The notes under the pieces were generated by a model. That model searched no databases and had not been told where the DNA came from. It saw nothing but the letters and a program-made list of their open reading frames with translations. Positions 10,601 to 19,974 of a stretch of 64,000 nt of DNA are shown here, piece after piece. This stretch comes from Bermanella marisrubri (lineage in GTDB: Bacteria; Pseudomonadota; Gammaproteobacteria; Pseudomonadales; Oceanobacteraceae), in NCBI RefSeq assembly GCF_012295615.1, contig NZ_CP051183.1, positions 62,001-126,000 of the forward strand. Direction: 5' to 3'. The position numbers and the translations under genes are program-made. The stretch's first letter is position 1, and each line of letters begins with the position of its first letter.

Positions 10601-12670
10601 CTAAAGTAGAGAAATGTCCGCTACATTCAAGAATAAGTTACGCAATTGATTCAATAGCGATAAACGATTCTGCTTCACTGCTTCATCATCGGCCATCACC
10701 ATCACTTCATCAAAGAAGGTATCAATACTCTGACGCAATTCAGTTAACTGAGTTAAGTACTGAGCATATTCACCTTTTTCAAATAGAGGCGTCGCTGATT
10801 GCATTTGCTTATCTAGTGACTCAGCCAAGGCCTTCTCTGCAGCGTCACTTAGTAGGTTGTTATCCACTTTAGCGTTGTCCATAAACGCGTCATTCTTGCT
10901 TAGAATATTACTCACACGTTTATTGGCAGCCGCTAATGCTTCTGCACTTTCTAGTTGAGAGAATGCATGAACGGCCATGACGCGCTGATTAATATCGTAT
11001 GGCTGGGTGATACCTTTTGCGCGAACAGCTTGGAAAACAACACTAGGAATATTTTCGTCTTGGTACCAAGCACTAAAGCGATCAAGCATGTAATCGATCA
11101 GTTTAGATTTGTTGTCCGCGTCTAGATCGCACGGCCAGTTGTTATCCATTGCCCAATCGATTAATTCGTTTAGGTCCAGTTTCAAATTGTTCTCAACAAT
11201 GAGTCGCAATACACCTAAAGACGCGCGACGCAATGCAAATGGGTCTTTACCACCTGTTGGAATTTGACCGATACCGAACAAACCAACCAAGCTATCTAAA
11301 CGATCAGCCAATGCCAATGCTAAACCAGTTTGTGTTTGTGGTAGTGCATCACCTGCGAATGCAGGCATGTATTGTTCTTCCATGGCTGCGCAGACATCTG
11401 GATCCTCACCATCGTGCTGAGCGTAATAGCGACCTGCTAAACCTTGAAGATCGCTAAACTCTAAAACCATTTCGCTAAGCAGGTCGGTTTTACATAGTTT
11501 GGCAGCGCGTTCTGCTTTCTCTGCATCACCACCAATGGCAGTAGCAATTTTACTTGCCAAAACCATCAGGCGTTCTGACTTATCTTTTAAAGAACCCAAT
11601 TGCTGAACCCAGCGCACGCTATCCAACTTTTCAAAGCGACTATCAAGTGGGGTTTTTAAATCCGTATCCCAAAAGAACTTGGCATCGGCTAAACGTGGAC
11701 GAATAACACGCTCGTTACCTTCGATGACTTGCTGAGGATCTTTTGATTCAATGTTGCAGATGGTGATGAAGTTAGGCATCAATTTGCCATCTTTATCCAG
11801 CACGTGGAAATACTTTTGGTGCTCTTTCATGGAGCTAACCAAGGCTTCTGCAGGAACCTGCAAAAACTCTTTGTCAAAGTTGCCTGATAGCGCAGTAGGC
11901 CATTCGTTTAAAGATGCTACTTCGTCTAATAAGTCTTCATCAATGACGGCTTGGCCACCTAGTTTTTCGGCTTCAGCTAGGACTTGTTGACGAATCATCT
12001 CTTTACGCTCGTCGTAATTGGCAAGCACCTTACCTTGCTCTTTTAGTGTGGCTTCATAAGCACTTGGGCTTGTGATTGTGATTTCTTTGTTAGCATGGAA
12101 GCGATGACCACGGGTGAAGTAATTGGTTTTCACTCCCAAAATATCGGCTTCAATGGACTTGTTGTCGAGCAGGGTTAGCACCCAGTGGACTGGGCGTACA
12201 AATTCAGTACGACTAGCACCCCAACGCATACGCTTTGGTATAGGTAATTTGTTTAGCGAATCACGGATCGCATTGGGTAACTCATCTACAGCTTTCGCAC
12301 CTGGTACTTCGGTAGCGAAATAAAGACGTTCACCTTTTTCATCCGTAATGCGATCTAGTTCTTCAAAGTTCACGCCATTGGAACGAGCAAAACCTTCAGC
12401 GGCCTTTGTTGGCTTACCATCATCGCCGATGGCGACATTAACGTAAGGTCCAAACTTTTCACTTTTACTGGATTCACCTTGAGCGCTTAAACCAGTAAGA
12501 CGAACAGCAAGGCGACGTGGTGCAGCAAAGGCTTCACTATTGGCAAAGCTCAAGCCTTTGGCTTGAAGGAACGTTTCAATACCTTTTTGGAAAGCATCAC
12601 GCAGGGATTTTAGTGCCGTTGGTGGTAATTCTTCAGTTCCGATTTCTACCAGAAAATCATGCTGACTCAT
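10601..12670 (-). CDS. glyS: Glycine--tRNA ligase beta subunit
   Basis: The large subunit of the alpha2beta2 glycyl-tRNA synthetase; it contributes tRNA recognition. It starts [17 protein letters not shown], the family's usual N terminus, and has 689 residues, the same as E. coli GlyS. The central HD-type region and a C-terminal anticodon-binding helical domain are present. Its ATG shares one base with the glyQ stop (TAATG), so the two subunits are translationally coupled. Confidence 0.98.
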   Translation of the reverse strand: MSQHDFLVEIGTEELPPTALKSLRDAFQKGIETFLQAKGLSFANSEAFAAPRRLAVRLTGLSAQGESSKSEKFGPYVNVAIGDDGKPTKAAEGFARSNGVNFEELDRITDEKGERLYFATEVPGAKAVDELPNAIRDSLNKLPIPKRMRWGASRTEFVRPVHWVLTLLDNKSIEADILGVKTNYFTRGHRFHANKEITITSPSAYEATLKEQGKVLANYDERKEMIRQQVLAEAEKLGGQAVIDEDLLDEVASLNEWPTALSGNFDKEFLQVPAEALVSSMKEHQKYFHVLDKDGKLMPNFITICNIESKDPQQVIEGNERVIRPRLADAKFFWDTDLKTPLDSRFEKLDSVRWVQQLGSLKDKSERLMVLASKIATAIGGDAEKAERAAKLCKTDLLSEMVLEFSDLQGLAGRYYAQHDGEDPDVCAAMEEQYMPAFAGDALPQTQTGLALALADRLDSLVGLFGIGQIPTGGKDPFALRRASLGVLRLIVENNLKLDLNELIDWAMDNNWPCDLDADNKSKLIDYMLDRFSAWYQDENIPSVVFQAVRAKGITQPYDINQRVMAVHAFSQLESAEALAAANKRVSNILSKNDAFMDNAKVDNNLLSDAAEKALAESLDKQMQSATPLFEKGEYAQYLTQLTELRQSIDTFFDEVMVMADDEAVKQNRLSLLNQLRNLFLNVADISLL

Positions 12671-13680
12671 TATTTTTCTCCCTTTTTAGCAGCCTTTGCG
12701 GCTTTTTTCGCTGCTTTGTCGGCTGCAGCTTTTTCTTCTGCTTCTACTTGTGCCAATACTTCTTGGCGAAGGGAGTCCGCAGCCAATGGGAAATTCAATT
12801 GGCGACGGCTAGCGAAATATGCTTCGGCTACTTGTCGAGCTAAAGTACGAACGCGCAAGATATAACCTTGGCGTTCGGTAACAGAAATGGCATGACGCGC
12901 ATCAAGCATGTTAAATGCGTGAGATGCTTTCAACACTTGTTCGTAGGCCGGTAGCGCAAGACCAGACTCAATCAAACGGCTGCAATCTTTTTCGTGCTGA
13001 TTAAACGCTTGGAACAAGAAGTCTACGTCGGCGTGTTCAAAGTTATAGGCACTCATTTCCACTTCGTTTTGGTGGAATACATCACCATAGGTAACTTTGC
13101 TGCCATCTGGGCCATAACACCAAACGAGATCATAAATGCTATCAACACCTTGCAAGTACATGGCAATGCGCTCAAGGCCATAAGTTATTTCGCCTGTTAC
13201 TGGATAGCATTCGAGACCACCCACTTGCTGGAAGTAAGTGAACTGAGTGACTTCCATACCGTTTAACCATACTTCCCATCCAAGACCCCAAGCGCCCAAA
13301 GTAGGGGATTCCCAGTTATCTTCCACAAAGCGAATGTCATGAATATCACTATCGATACCAATCATCTTTAAGCTATCCAGGTACTTCTGCTGGATATCCA
13401 GTGGCGATGGCTTCATCACGACTTGGAATTGGTAATAGTGCTGCAGACGGTTAGGGTTTTCCCCATAACGACCGTCCGTAGGGCGGCGACATGGTTGTAC
13501 GTAGGCCGCATTCCAAGTCTCAGGACCTATGGCGCGTAAGAAGGTAGAGGTATGGAATGTACCAGCGCCGACTTCTAAATCGATAGGTTGGTTAATGACA
13601 CAGCCTTGCTGTGACCAGTAATCTTGCAGGGTGGCAATCAGCCCCTGAAATGTTTTGACGTCGTATTTGCTTTCGGACAC
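12670..13680 (-). CDS. glyQ: Glycine--tRNA ligase alpha subunit
   Basis: The catalytic class II core of glycyl-tRNA synthetase. The N-terminal [18 protein letters not shown] and the blocks [17 protein letters not shown] and [19 protein letters not shown] are diagnostic. It has 336 residues against about 300 in E. coli; the excess is a C-terminal tail (about 310-336) made almost only of Ala, Lys and Glu. Its promoter must lie in 13681-13762. It precedes glyS with a one-base overlap. Confidence 0.97.
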   Translation of the reverse strand: MSESKYDVKTFQGLIATLQDYWSQQGCVINQPIDLEVGAGTFHTSTFLRAIGPETWNAAYVQPCRRPTDGRYGENPNRLQHYYQFQVVMKPSPLDIQQKYLDSLKMIGIDSDIHDIRFVEDNWESPTLGAWGLGWEVWLNGMEVTQFTYFQQVGGLECYPVTGEITYGLERIAMYLQGVDSIYDLVWCYGPDGSKVTYGDVFHQNEVEMSAYNFEHADVDFLFQAFNQHEKDCSRLIESGLALPAYEQVLKASHAFNMLDARHAISVTERQGYILRVRTLARQVAEAYFASRRQLNFPLAADSLRQEVLAQVEAEEKAAADKAAKKAAKAAKKGEK

Positions 13681-13762
13681 GTTTTGGCAACCGGGTTGAT
13701 TTCTGAAAGGGGCTGATTATACGGCCCATAGCCCCTCGTTGCCATAGTCATTAGAGGCGCCT

Positions 13763-14413
13763 TTAAGGAAACACTAAGGATAGCTGGGCTCCGCCTTGTT
13801 CATGGTTACCTAACTCGATGAAGCCGATATTATCTTTGCGTTTGTGGAGTTTCATGACTTGCTGGATTAAATACAGACCTAGCCCATGGTCGGTACCTTG
13901 TGGAATGAATTGGGTTTGGTTTAGAACGCTGTCATTAAAACCAGGGCCATTGTCGATGAAAAATAACCGCCAATGACCATCATCATATTCTTCTACAAAG
14001 ATTTTTACGTTGGTTGCACCTGCTTGGTCGGCATTACTAAGTGCATTGCGAACCGCAAGCGAAAGTAGCTGATCGTCGTAGAAACTATTGAAGTCTTCAT
14101 CGATTTCTAGATCCACCGAGACGTCGTGTATCTGGGTGTAGTCGTTAATGATAGGTTCAAGAGTATCGCTGAGCCAATGTTCCTCCATACAGGGTTTAAA
14201 GCCGGAATGTTGTAGTTTTAAAATGGAGAGCAACTCAACAACCCGTTGCTTAAGGCCTTGGCCGTGTAGATTAAGTTTCTCTACGATTGGTCTTGCAGGG
14301 TGTGCATGATCAATAGCCTCATTGAGATCGTGCTGATCACTGAGAAGCGCCTGTATTTGGTTTTTAATATCGTGTAATTGTCCGCTAATGAGAATGCTGT
14401 CATCAAATGCCAT
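13763..14413 (-). CDS. Small soluble histidine kinase / HATPase protein
   Basis: A 216-residue cytoplasmic protein with no membrane segment. The N terminus carries an H-box-like helix (QLHDIKNQIQALL, His14), and residues 20-85 look like a dimerisation helix pair. An HATPase_c domain follows, with an N box (AVRNALSNADQAG), a G1 box (FIDNGPGFND) and a G2 box (GTDHGLGLYLIQQV). There is no sensor domain. It starts 15 bases after the receiver-TPR gene at 14429-16072, so the two probably form a two-component pair. The signal is unknown. It could act as a phosphatase rather than a kinase. Confidence 0.8.
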   Translation of the reverse strand: MAFDDSILISGQLHDIKNQIQALLSDQHDLNEAIDHAHPARPIVEKLNLHGQGLKQRVVELLSILKLQHSGFKPCMEEHWLSDTLEPIINDYTQIHDVSVDLEIDEDFNSFYDDQLLSLAVRNALSNADQAGATNVKIFVEEYDDGHWRLFFIDNGPGFNDSVLNQTQFIPQGTDHGLGLYLIQQVMKLHKRKDNIGFIELGNHEQGGAQLSLVFP

Positions 14414-14428
14414 AGAAAGCTCCAGAAG

Positions 14429-16072
14429 CTAGCGTGCGGTACGTTTAAGACGCTGATAGCTCTTGTTGAGTTTTTGCCAGCGACTATAGCGTTCATCGCT
14501 TGGGGGGATATCACCAATGCGTTTTACCAAGTCTTTCACATCGTTTAACAAGGTTTTGGTGGCGCCTTTTTGGTCCATGTAGGTTACTTTAGCTTGCATG
14601 GCATTGAGTAATACGGCAATGCCGGCTTCCTTGTAACTTGTCGCTTGATTTAGTAAATCGATCGCCTGACTAAGCTGGCCTCGTTCAAAATACTCGATCG
14701 CTTTGTCATTGATTTCAGTGGTGTATTGTCGGACTACGTGTTCGCTAATACCTTCTTTGGTGCGTTCTAATTCTCGTCGGTCATGTAAAGATAAGTCACG
14801 ACGAGCGTCAACTACACCGAGTAAGTCTTGTGCTTTGGCATGCTGTTTAGTCGCTAAATAGGCTTGTGCCATCGAAATTTGCTGTCCGCTAGTAGGTGTT
14901 GGCATATGCTCTAAGAGCCCAGCTGCTTTGTTAGCGGCAGCGGCTGCATCAGCATCTCTGCCCATCAAATTGTATGTGGTGCTTTCGATTACATAGGTCT
15001 CAAAATGACTATCATCGCTTTCGCGGTATAGTGCTCTTGCTTCGTCTAGTGTTTTGAATATTTCGGTACTGGCTTTGCGGCTGTCACGTCCATTGGATTC
15101 ACTCAGCTTATGTTGCAAGCTTTTAGCGTAAAAAAGATAGTTTTTCACTGAACGATAACAACTATAGCGCGCCAGTTTGACGCTTTGTCGAAAAGCTTTC
15201 TCGGCGACTTCATGATCTTGATTAGCATAGGCCAGACGTCCTAACTCCATCTGACGCAAGACTTGTTTAGGGGAGATTTGTGCTGCTTGCATCAAGTCAA
15301 ATTGGGCCTTTTTGGTTTGCTTGCGTTTCAGATGTATTTTAGAAAGCAAGTCAAAACACTGCACATATTTGGGATGTTCGTGAATGGTTTTATGTAATGT
15401 TGTCTCGGACTCATCTAATTGATTGAGATGAAATTGACAGGTAGCAATGCCTAACATGGCCCAGTTCACCGGGCGTTCGTCTGCCACTTCTTGAAACAAA
15501 TCCAGAGCATCTTGGTAGCGATTCATACTGATCAGAGTACGCCCTTTAATCCGCTTGATTCTTAATGCCAAACGAGGCTTTTGCACCAGTTGCTCGTCAC
15601 ACAGTTTAAGTACGGCATCTTTGGAATCTGTGTCTACCGCTTGATTAATAATGTGCAGTTCTTGTTTTACTTTAAGAATGCGGTTCAAGCGTTTACGCAT
15701 GACATCAATAGTGAAAGGTTTGGTTATATAATCGTCGGGCTCGTATTCGATGGCGCCCATCACCATATCCATGGCATTTTCACCCGTTAGCATGACGAAA
15801 GTAGCGGTCGCCTTCAGTTTGTGGGTAAAGCGAGCTTCTTCTAGTATCTGCTGCCCATCGCGGCCACGGCCTAGGTTGTAATCACTAATCACCAAATCAT
15901 AGCTATTGTGATTAATGAATGCGGTAGCTTCATCACCATCCATGGCAATATCGACATGGTTGGCGCCAAGGATGCGTAGCATTTTTTTCATGGCACTGCG
16001 TGATTCAACCAAATCATCAATGGCCAAAATACGCATAGGGGCAAGCATGCCTTCGAGAGTTGTTGCGGTCAT
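14429..16072 (-). CDS. Response regulator with C-terminal TPR array
   Basis: A receiver domain occupies about residues 13-130 (acidic pair Asp19/Asp20, phospho-acceptor Asp64 in VISDYNLGRGRDG, Thr96, Lys118 in YITKPF). After it come roughly 400 residues of helical repeats with TPR character, e.g. MNRYQDALDLFQEVADERP and AMLGIATCQFHLNQLDESE. It has no DNA-binding domain, so output is probably through protein contacts. I chose the ATG at 16072 (547 residues), where AAGGA lies upstream; a longer reading to 16162 adds 30 residues without a ribosome site. It is operonic with the kinase-like gene downstream. Confidence 0.85.
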   Translation of the reverse strand: MTATTLEGMLAPMRILAIDDLVESRSAMKKMLRILGANHVDIAMDGDEATAFINHNSYDLVISDYNLGRGRDGQQILEEARFTHKLKATATFVMLTGENAMDMVMGAIEYEPDDYITKPFTIDVMRKRLNRILKVKQELHIINQAVDTDSKDAVLKLCDEQLVQKPRLALRIKRIKGRTLISMNRYQDALDLFQEVADERPVNWAMLGIATCQFHLNQLDESETTLHKTIHEHPKYVQCFDLLSKIHLKRKQTKKAQFDLMQAAQISPKQVLRQMELGRLAYANQDHEVAEKAFRQSVKLARYSCYRSVKNYLFYAKSLQHKLSESNGRDSRKASTEIFKTLDEARALYRESDDSHFETYVIESTTYNLMGRDADAAAAANKAAGLLEHMPTPTSGQQISMAQAYLATKQHAKAQDLLGVVDARRDLSLHDRRELERTKEGISEHVVRQYTTEINDKAIEYFERGQLSQAIDLLNQATSYKEAGIAVLLNAMQAKVTYMDQKGATKTLLNDVKDLVKRIGDIPPSDERYSRWQKLNKSYQRLKRTAR

Positions 16073-16178
16073 ACAGGCAGAAGTCCTTTCTTTACTATAA
16101 AAAGCATAGCAAGGCTGGTTGAAATCGCAGGGAAAGTAGAGAAAAAATCGTAAATAGGGCAAAGTTTCCCATTTTCAT

Positions 16179-17087
16179 ATGTCAGCAGTGGTCGCTATGG
16201 ACGTTAAATCATTTATTGCACTCTTTATCATTCGAAGCTTAGGGCTTTTAAGCCTGTCTGGAGCGCGACGGTTTGGGCGATTCATCGGATGGCTATTGAT
16301 CAAGACCAATAGCCGTGCGCTTAAAGTAACGCGTAAAAACCTACAGATTTGTTTTCCCGAGATGACGTCACAAGAGCGTGAGCGGTTAGCTTTTGAAAGT
16401 TTAATGCAAACGGGTCAAACCATAGCGGAAACAGGCATTGCCTGGGGTGGGACTGAACAAAAGTTCGCCCGTAATGCTGCGATGATAGAGGACATTGAAG
16501 GGATAGAGATATTTGAGGATGCAGTATCAGCTAAGCGTGGCGTACTCATTTTGACTCCTCATATTGGGAACTGGGAGATTCTGTCGTCTTGGCTTCCCCA
16601 ACGATGTAATTTAATGGCGCTTTACAAGATGGCTAAAATGCCTGGCCTAGAAAGAGCCATGCTAGAAGCGCGAGAATCAAGTGGTGTAAAAATGGTGGCT
16701 GGAACACAAGCCGGTATTAAACGACTAATCACTCACTTCGAAAATAAAGAAGCTGCGTTGATTTTACCAGATCAAGAACCTTCAGAACGCTCAGGTGTTA
16801 AAGCTCGTTTTTATGGTATTGAAGTATTGACGCCGAAACTTATTCACTCAGTTATTCAAAGGAATCCAAGTGGGGTGGTCATTTTTGCCTACGTACTGCG
16901 TACAAACAACAACTTTCGGTTGGTTTTTAGGAAAGCTAGTGAAGATATTTACAGCGAAGATGCAAGCGTCAGTGCGACCGCTATGAATAAGGGGATTGAG
17001 GAGTGTATTGCAGACGAACCAAGTCAGTATCAATGGGAATACAAGCGTTTTAAGCGCAATAAAGAAGGGTTTTATAAAGGCCTATAG
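16179..17087 (+). CDS. Lipid A biosynthesis lauroyl-type acyltransferase (LpxL/HtrB family)
   Basis: An inner-membrane enzyme of the LpxL/LpxM family that adds a secondary acyl chain to lipid A. It has an N-terminal hydrophobic segment (about 10-28), the catalytic motif TPHIGNWEIL with His128 and Glu133 (HX4E), and the later PDQEPSERSGVKARFYG block. It has 302 residues. Pseudomonas has a homologue at the same place (PA0011). It is divergent from the receiver-TPR gene. An in-frame ATG at 16197 is an alternative start; neither has a clear Shine-Dalgarno. Confidence 0.88.
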   Translation: MSAVVAMDVKSFIALFIIRSLGLLSLSGARRFGRFIGWLLIKTNSRALKVTRKNLQICFPEMTSQERERLAFESLMQTGQTIAETGIAWGGTEQKFARNAAMIEDIEGIEIFEDAVSAKRGVLILTPHIGNWEILSSWLPQRCNLMALYKMAKMPGLERAMLEARESSGVKMVAGTQAGIKRLITHFENKEAALILPDQEPSERSGVKARFYGIEVLTPKLIHSVIQRNPSGVVIFAYVLRTNNNFRLVFRKASEDIYSEDASVSATAMNKGIEECIADEPSQYQWEYKRFKRNKEGFYKGL

Positions 17088-17094
17088 TCTAGTG

Positions 17095-17119
17095 AAAAGG
17101 CTCCTTGTGGAGCCTTTTT
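17095..17119. terminator. Bidirectional terminator between acyltransferase and trkH
   Basis: AAAAGGCTCC and GGAGCCTTTT pair around TTGT, followed by more T residues. It ends 16179-17087 and overlaps the trkH stop region, serving two convergent transcripts. Confidence 0.88.
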
Positions 17120-18566
17120 ATTGTCGCCAAAAGGTCGAGGTAAACAACACTAATAACGTGAAGATCTCAAGACGACCCAAAATCATAGCAAAGCTCAGAG
17201 TCCATTTCGCAACATCGCTGATATCGCCATAGTGGGCTGCTACACCTCCCAGGCCGGGTCCAAGGTTATTAATACAGGCACCCACAGCTGAAAATGCGGT
17301 GACAAAATCTAAACCTGTGGCCAATAGAATGAGCGTCATTATCAAATACAACATGAGATAAACGCTAAAGAAGCCCCAAACGGCCTCGACAACGCGGTCG
17401 TCGACGGGACGACCGCCAATTCGAATTGGGATAATGGCGTTAGGGTGTATTAATCGCTTGACCTCGCGGCTGCCTTGTTTGTATATCAGAAGAACCCGAA
17501 TGACCTTCAAACCGCCGCCGGTGGAGCCTGCACATCCACCCATAAATGCTAAGAAAAATAACATAAACGGCAAAAATATGGGCCAAGCGGTGAAATCGGC
17601 CGTGGCATACCCTGTGGTAGTGGCAATACTCACTAGTTCAAACAAACCATACCTAAGTGCATCGTTGGCTTCATACGTGTTGCTAGCAGTCAGCACCGCG
17701 AAAGTAACGACACCCGCGATGGTTAGCACTGTTAAAATAGTTCGTACTTCCGCATCGGCTAAATATTGTTTGAAAGATCGAAAACGCCACGCATAAAAGT
17801 GAAGGGCAAAGTTTACCGAACTGATTAACATGAAGATGACTGCAATGGTTTCTATGGCAATACTATCGAAGTAACCAATGCTTGCGTCATGGGTACTAAA
17901 GCCACCGATGGCGACCGTGCTGAATGCATGGCATATGGCATCGAATAAACTCATTCCGCCAAACCAAAAACCGATGGCACAACATACGGTTAAGAACGCA
18001 TAGATGTACCATAGGGTTTTAGCGGTTTCGGTAATACGTGGCGTAAGCTTACTGTCTTTCATTGGGCCAGGTGTTTCGGTTCGGTATAGCTGCATGCCAC
18101 CAATACCAAGCATAGGCAGAATAGCCACAGCTAAGACGATAATCCCCATACCACCAAGCCATTGTAATAACTGCCGGTAAAGCAAAATGGATTCTGGCAG
18201 ATGGTCTATACCAGTGATTAACGTCGCACCTGTGGTCGTCCATCCAGACATGGATTCAAAAAAGGCATCTGTAAAGTTTAGCCCTGGTTGCTCCGCTAGC
18301 ATGAGCGGTAATGAGCCTGATAAGGCCAGTACTAACCAGAACATAACAGTAACGATAAAGCCGTCGCGTGTACGCAGGTCTTGTTGGCGTTTTCTCACTG
18401 GATACCAGCAAAGCGCGCCCGCAGCGAAGGTAATGGCAAAGGCATCTAAAAAGGCAACCAGTGCGCCATCCTGATAGATGATACTGGTAATGATCGGTGG
18501 TAATAGCGCGATGCTAAATACCATTAATAAAATACCTAAAACACGAAAGATGATAGCTGGATGCAT
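17118..18566 (-). CDS. trkH: Trk potassium uptake membrane subunit TrkH
   Basis: The potassium-translocating subunit of the Trk system, with 482 residues and ten or more hydrophobic segments. The pore loops each carry a selectivity Gly, seen in SGWTTTGATLITG, AIGGFSTHD, SIATTTGYATADF and ACINNLGPGLGG. Its ATG sits at the last base of the trkA stop, so trkA and trkH are one translationally coupled operon; trkA encodes the regulatory ring that gates this channel. Confidence 0.96.
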   Translation of the reverse strand: MHPAIIFRVLGILLMVFSIALLPPIITSIIYQDGALVAFLDAFAITFAAGALCWYPVRKRQQDLRTRDGFIVTVMFWLVLALSGSLPLMLAEQPGLNFTDAFFESMSGWTTTGATLITGIDHLPESILLYRQLLQWLGGMGIIVLAVAILPMLGIGGMQLYRTETPGPMKDSKLTPRITETAKTLWYIYAFLTVCCAIGFWFGGMSLFDAICHAFSTVAIGGFSTHDASIGYFDSIAIETIAVIFMLISSVNFALHFYAWRFRSFKQYLADAEVRTILTVLTIAGVVTFAVLTASNTYEANDALRYGLFELVSIATTTGYATADFTAWPIFLPFMLFFLAFMGGCAGSTGGGLKVIRVLLIYKQGSREVKRLIHPNAIIPIRIGGRPVDDRVVEAVWGFFSVYLMLYLIMTLILLATGLDFVTAFSAVGACINNLGPGLGGVAAHYGDISDVAKWTLSFAMILGRLEIFTLLVLFTSTFWRQ

Positions 18567-19945
18567 TAGAAGAACCCTAACTCCACTTGGAATAAGCGTT
18601 CCACCTCTGGGATACGTTTTTTATCAAGCACAAAAAGAATCACATGATCGTCGCTTTCGATGACCACGTAACCATGAGCGATCAATACTTCGTCTTGGCG
18701 CACAATAGCACCAATGGTCGTACCTTCGGGCAAGTCAATTTCATCTAAACGACGGCCGACTACTTTACTGGTATTGCGATCACCATGGGCGATGGCTTCA
18801 ATGGCCTCTGCTGCACCGCGACGTAGGCTGTGTACATTTGCTACATCACCACGGCGAACATGAGTTAGTAAGCTACCAATTGTGGTTTGGCTTGGGCTGA
18901 TTGCGATATCGATACCTTGACCTTGGACCAGATCAACGTACTGGGCTTTATTGATAAGTGTCATGACTTTACGCGCGCCTAATTGTTTGGCCAGCATGGA
19001 AGACATCACATTTACTTCATCGTCATTGGTTAATGCACAGAAAACATCAGCATTTTCTATGTTGGTTTCAAGTAAAAGCTCTTTATCGGTGGCGCTGCCA
19101 TTTATGATAATCGTTTTGCTTTTGACCTTCTCACTTAAACGCTCACAACGATTTCGGTTATGGTCAATGAGTTTAACGTTGTAAAACGGCTCTAATGTCT
19201 GGGCTAAGCGCGCACCAATGTTCCCGCCGCCAGCAATGATGATTTTCTTATATGGTTTTTCACTTCGGCGTAGCTCAGCCATTACTGTTCGAATATTGCG
19301 TTTGTCTGCGATAAAGAATACTTCGTCATCCACTTCGATGATGGTGTCCGCCTGCGGCAAAATCGCACGACCGCGACGATAAATCGCAGCGACTCGAGTA
19401 TCCACATCGCTTTTCAAATGCTCGCGTAAATAACGTAATTCTTGACCCACTAGTGGGCCGCCGTAATACGCTCTAACACCTACGAGTTTTGCTTTGTTGT
19501 TGGCAAAATCAAGTACTTGCAGTGTGCCAGGGAATTCTATCAGGCGTTTGATGTAGTTGGTTACCACTAACTCTGGACTGATGAATACATCGATTGGTAC
19601 GGCGTGGTTGCCAAACAGCTGATCGTAGTGGGTATATTCTTGGGCGCGGATACGACTGATTTTTGTTGGGGTTTGAAAAACACTGTGGGCTACTTGGCAA
19701 GCGACCATATTGACTTCGTCGCTATTGGTTACCGCTACTAACATATCAGCATCGTCACCACCGGCTTGTTCCAAGACATGTGGGAACGAGGCTTTTCCTC
19801 GTACAGTGCGGATGTCCAGACGATTTTGCAGCTCTTTTAATCGCGCAGCATCAGTATCCACCACAGTAATGTCATTGCCCTCTGTGGCAAGATGCTCGGC
19901 CAAGGTTCCCCCCACTTGGCCAGCCCCCAGGATTATGATTTTCAT
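18566..19945 (-). CDS. trkA: Trk system NAD-binding regulatory protein TrkA
   Basis: A peripheral cytoplasmic protein of 459 residues with two RCK units. The first Rossmann motif is [15 protein letters not shown] (about 4-18), the second [14 protein letters not shown] (about 235-248); each is followed by a TrkA_C domain. It binds nucleotides and gates TrkH. It is directly upstream of trkH and 29 bases downstream of rsmB on the same strand. Confidence 0.97.
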   Translation of the reverse strand: MKIIILGAGQVGGTLAEHLATEGNDITVVDTDAARLKELQNRLDIRTVRGKASFPHVLEQAGGDDADMLVAVTNSDEVNMVACQVAHSVFQTPTKISRIRAQEYTHYDQLFGNHAVPIDVFISPELVVTNYIKRLIEFPGTLQVLDFANNKAKLVGVRAYYGGPLVGQELRYLREHLKSDVDTRVAAIYRRGRAILPQADTIIEVDDEVFFIADKRNIRTVMAELRRSEKPYKKIIIAGGGNIGARLAQTLEPFYNVKLIDHNRNRCERLSEKVKSKTIIINGSATDKELLLETNIENADVFCALTNDDEVNVMSSMLAKQLGARKVMTLINKAQYVDLVQGQGIDIAISPSQTTIGSLLTHVRRGDVANVHSLRRGAAEAIEAIAHGDRNTSKVVGRRLDEIDLPEGTTIGAIVRQDEVLIAHGYVVIESDDHVILFVLDKKRIPEVERLFQVELGFF

Positions 19946-19974
19946 CCTAATCTCTCACTTAGCGTTGTCTGCAA

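Noticed and set aside
11801..11809. CACGTGGAA, parS-like half
   Set aside because: Inside glyS; the left arm (CCAG) does not complete the palindrome, and no GTTCCACGTGGAAC core is present.
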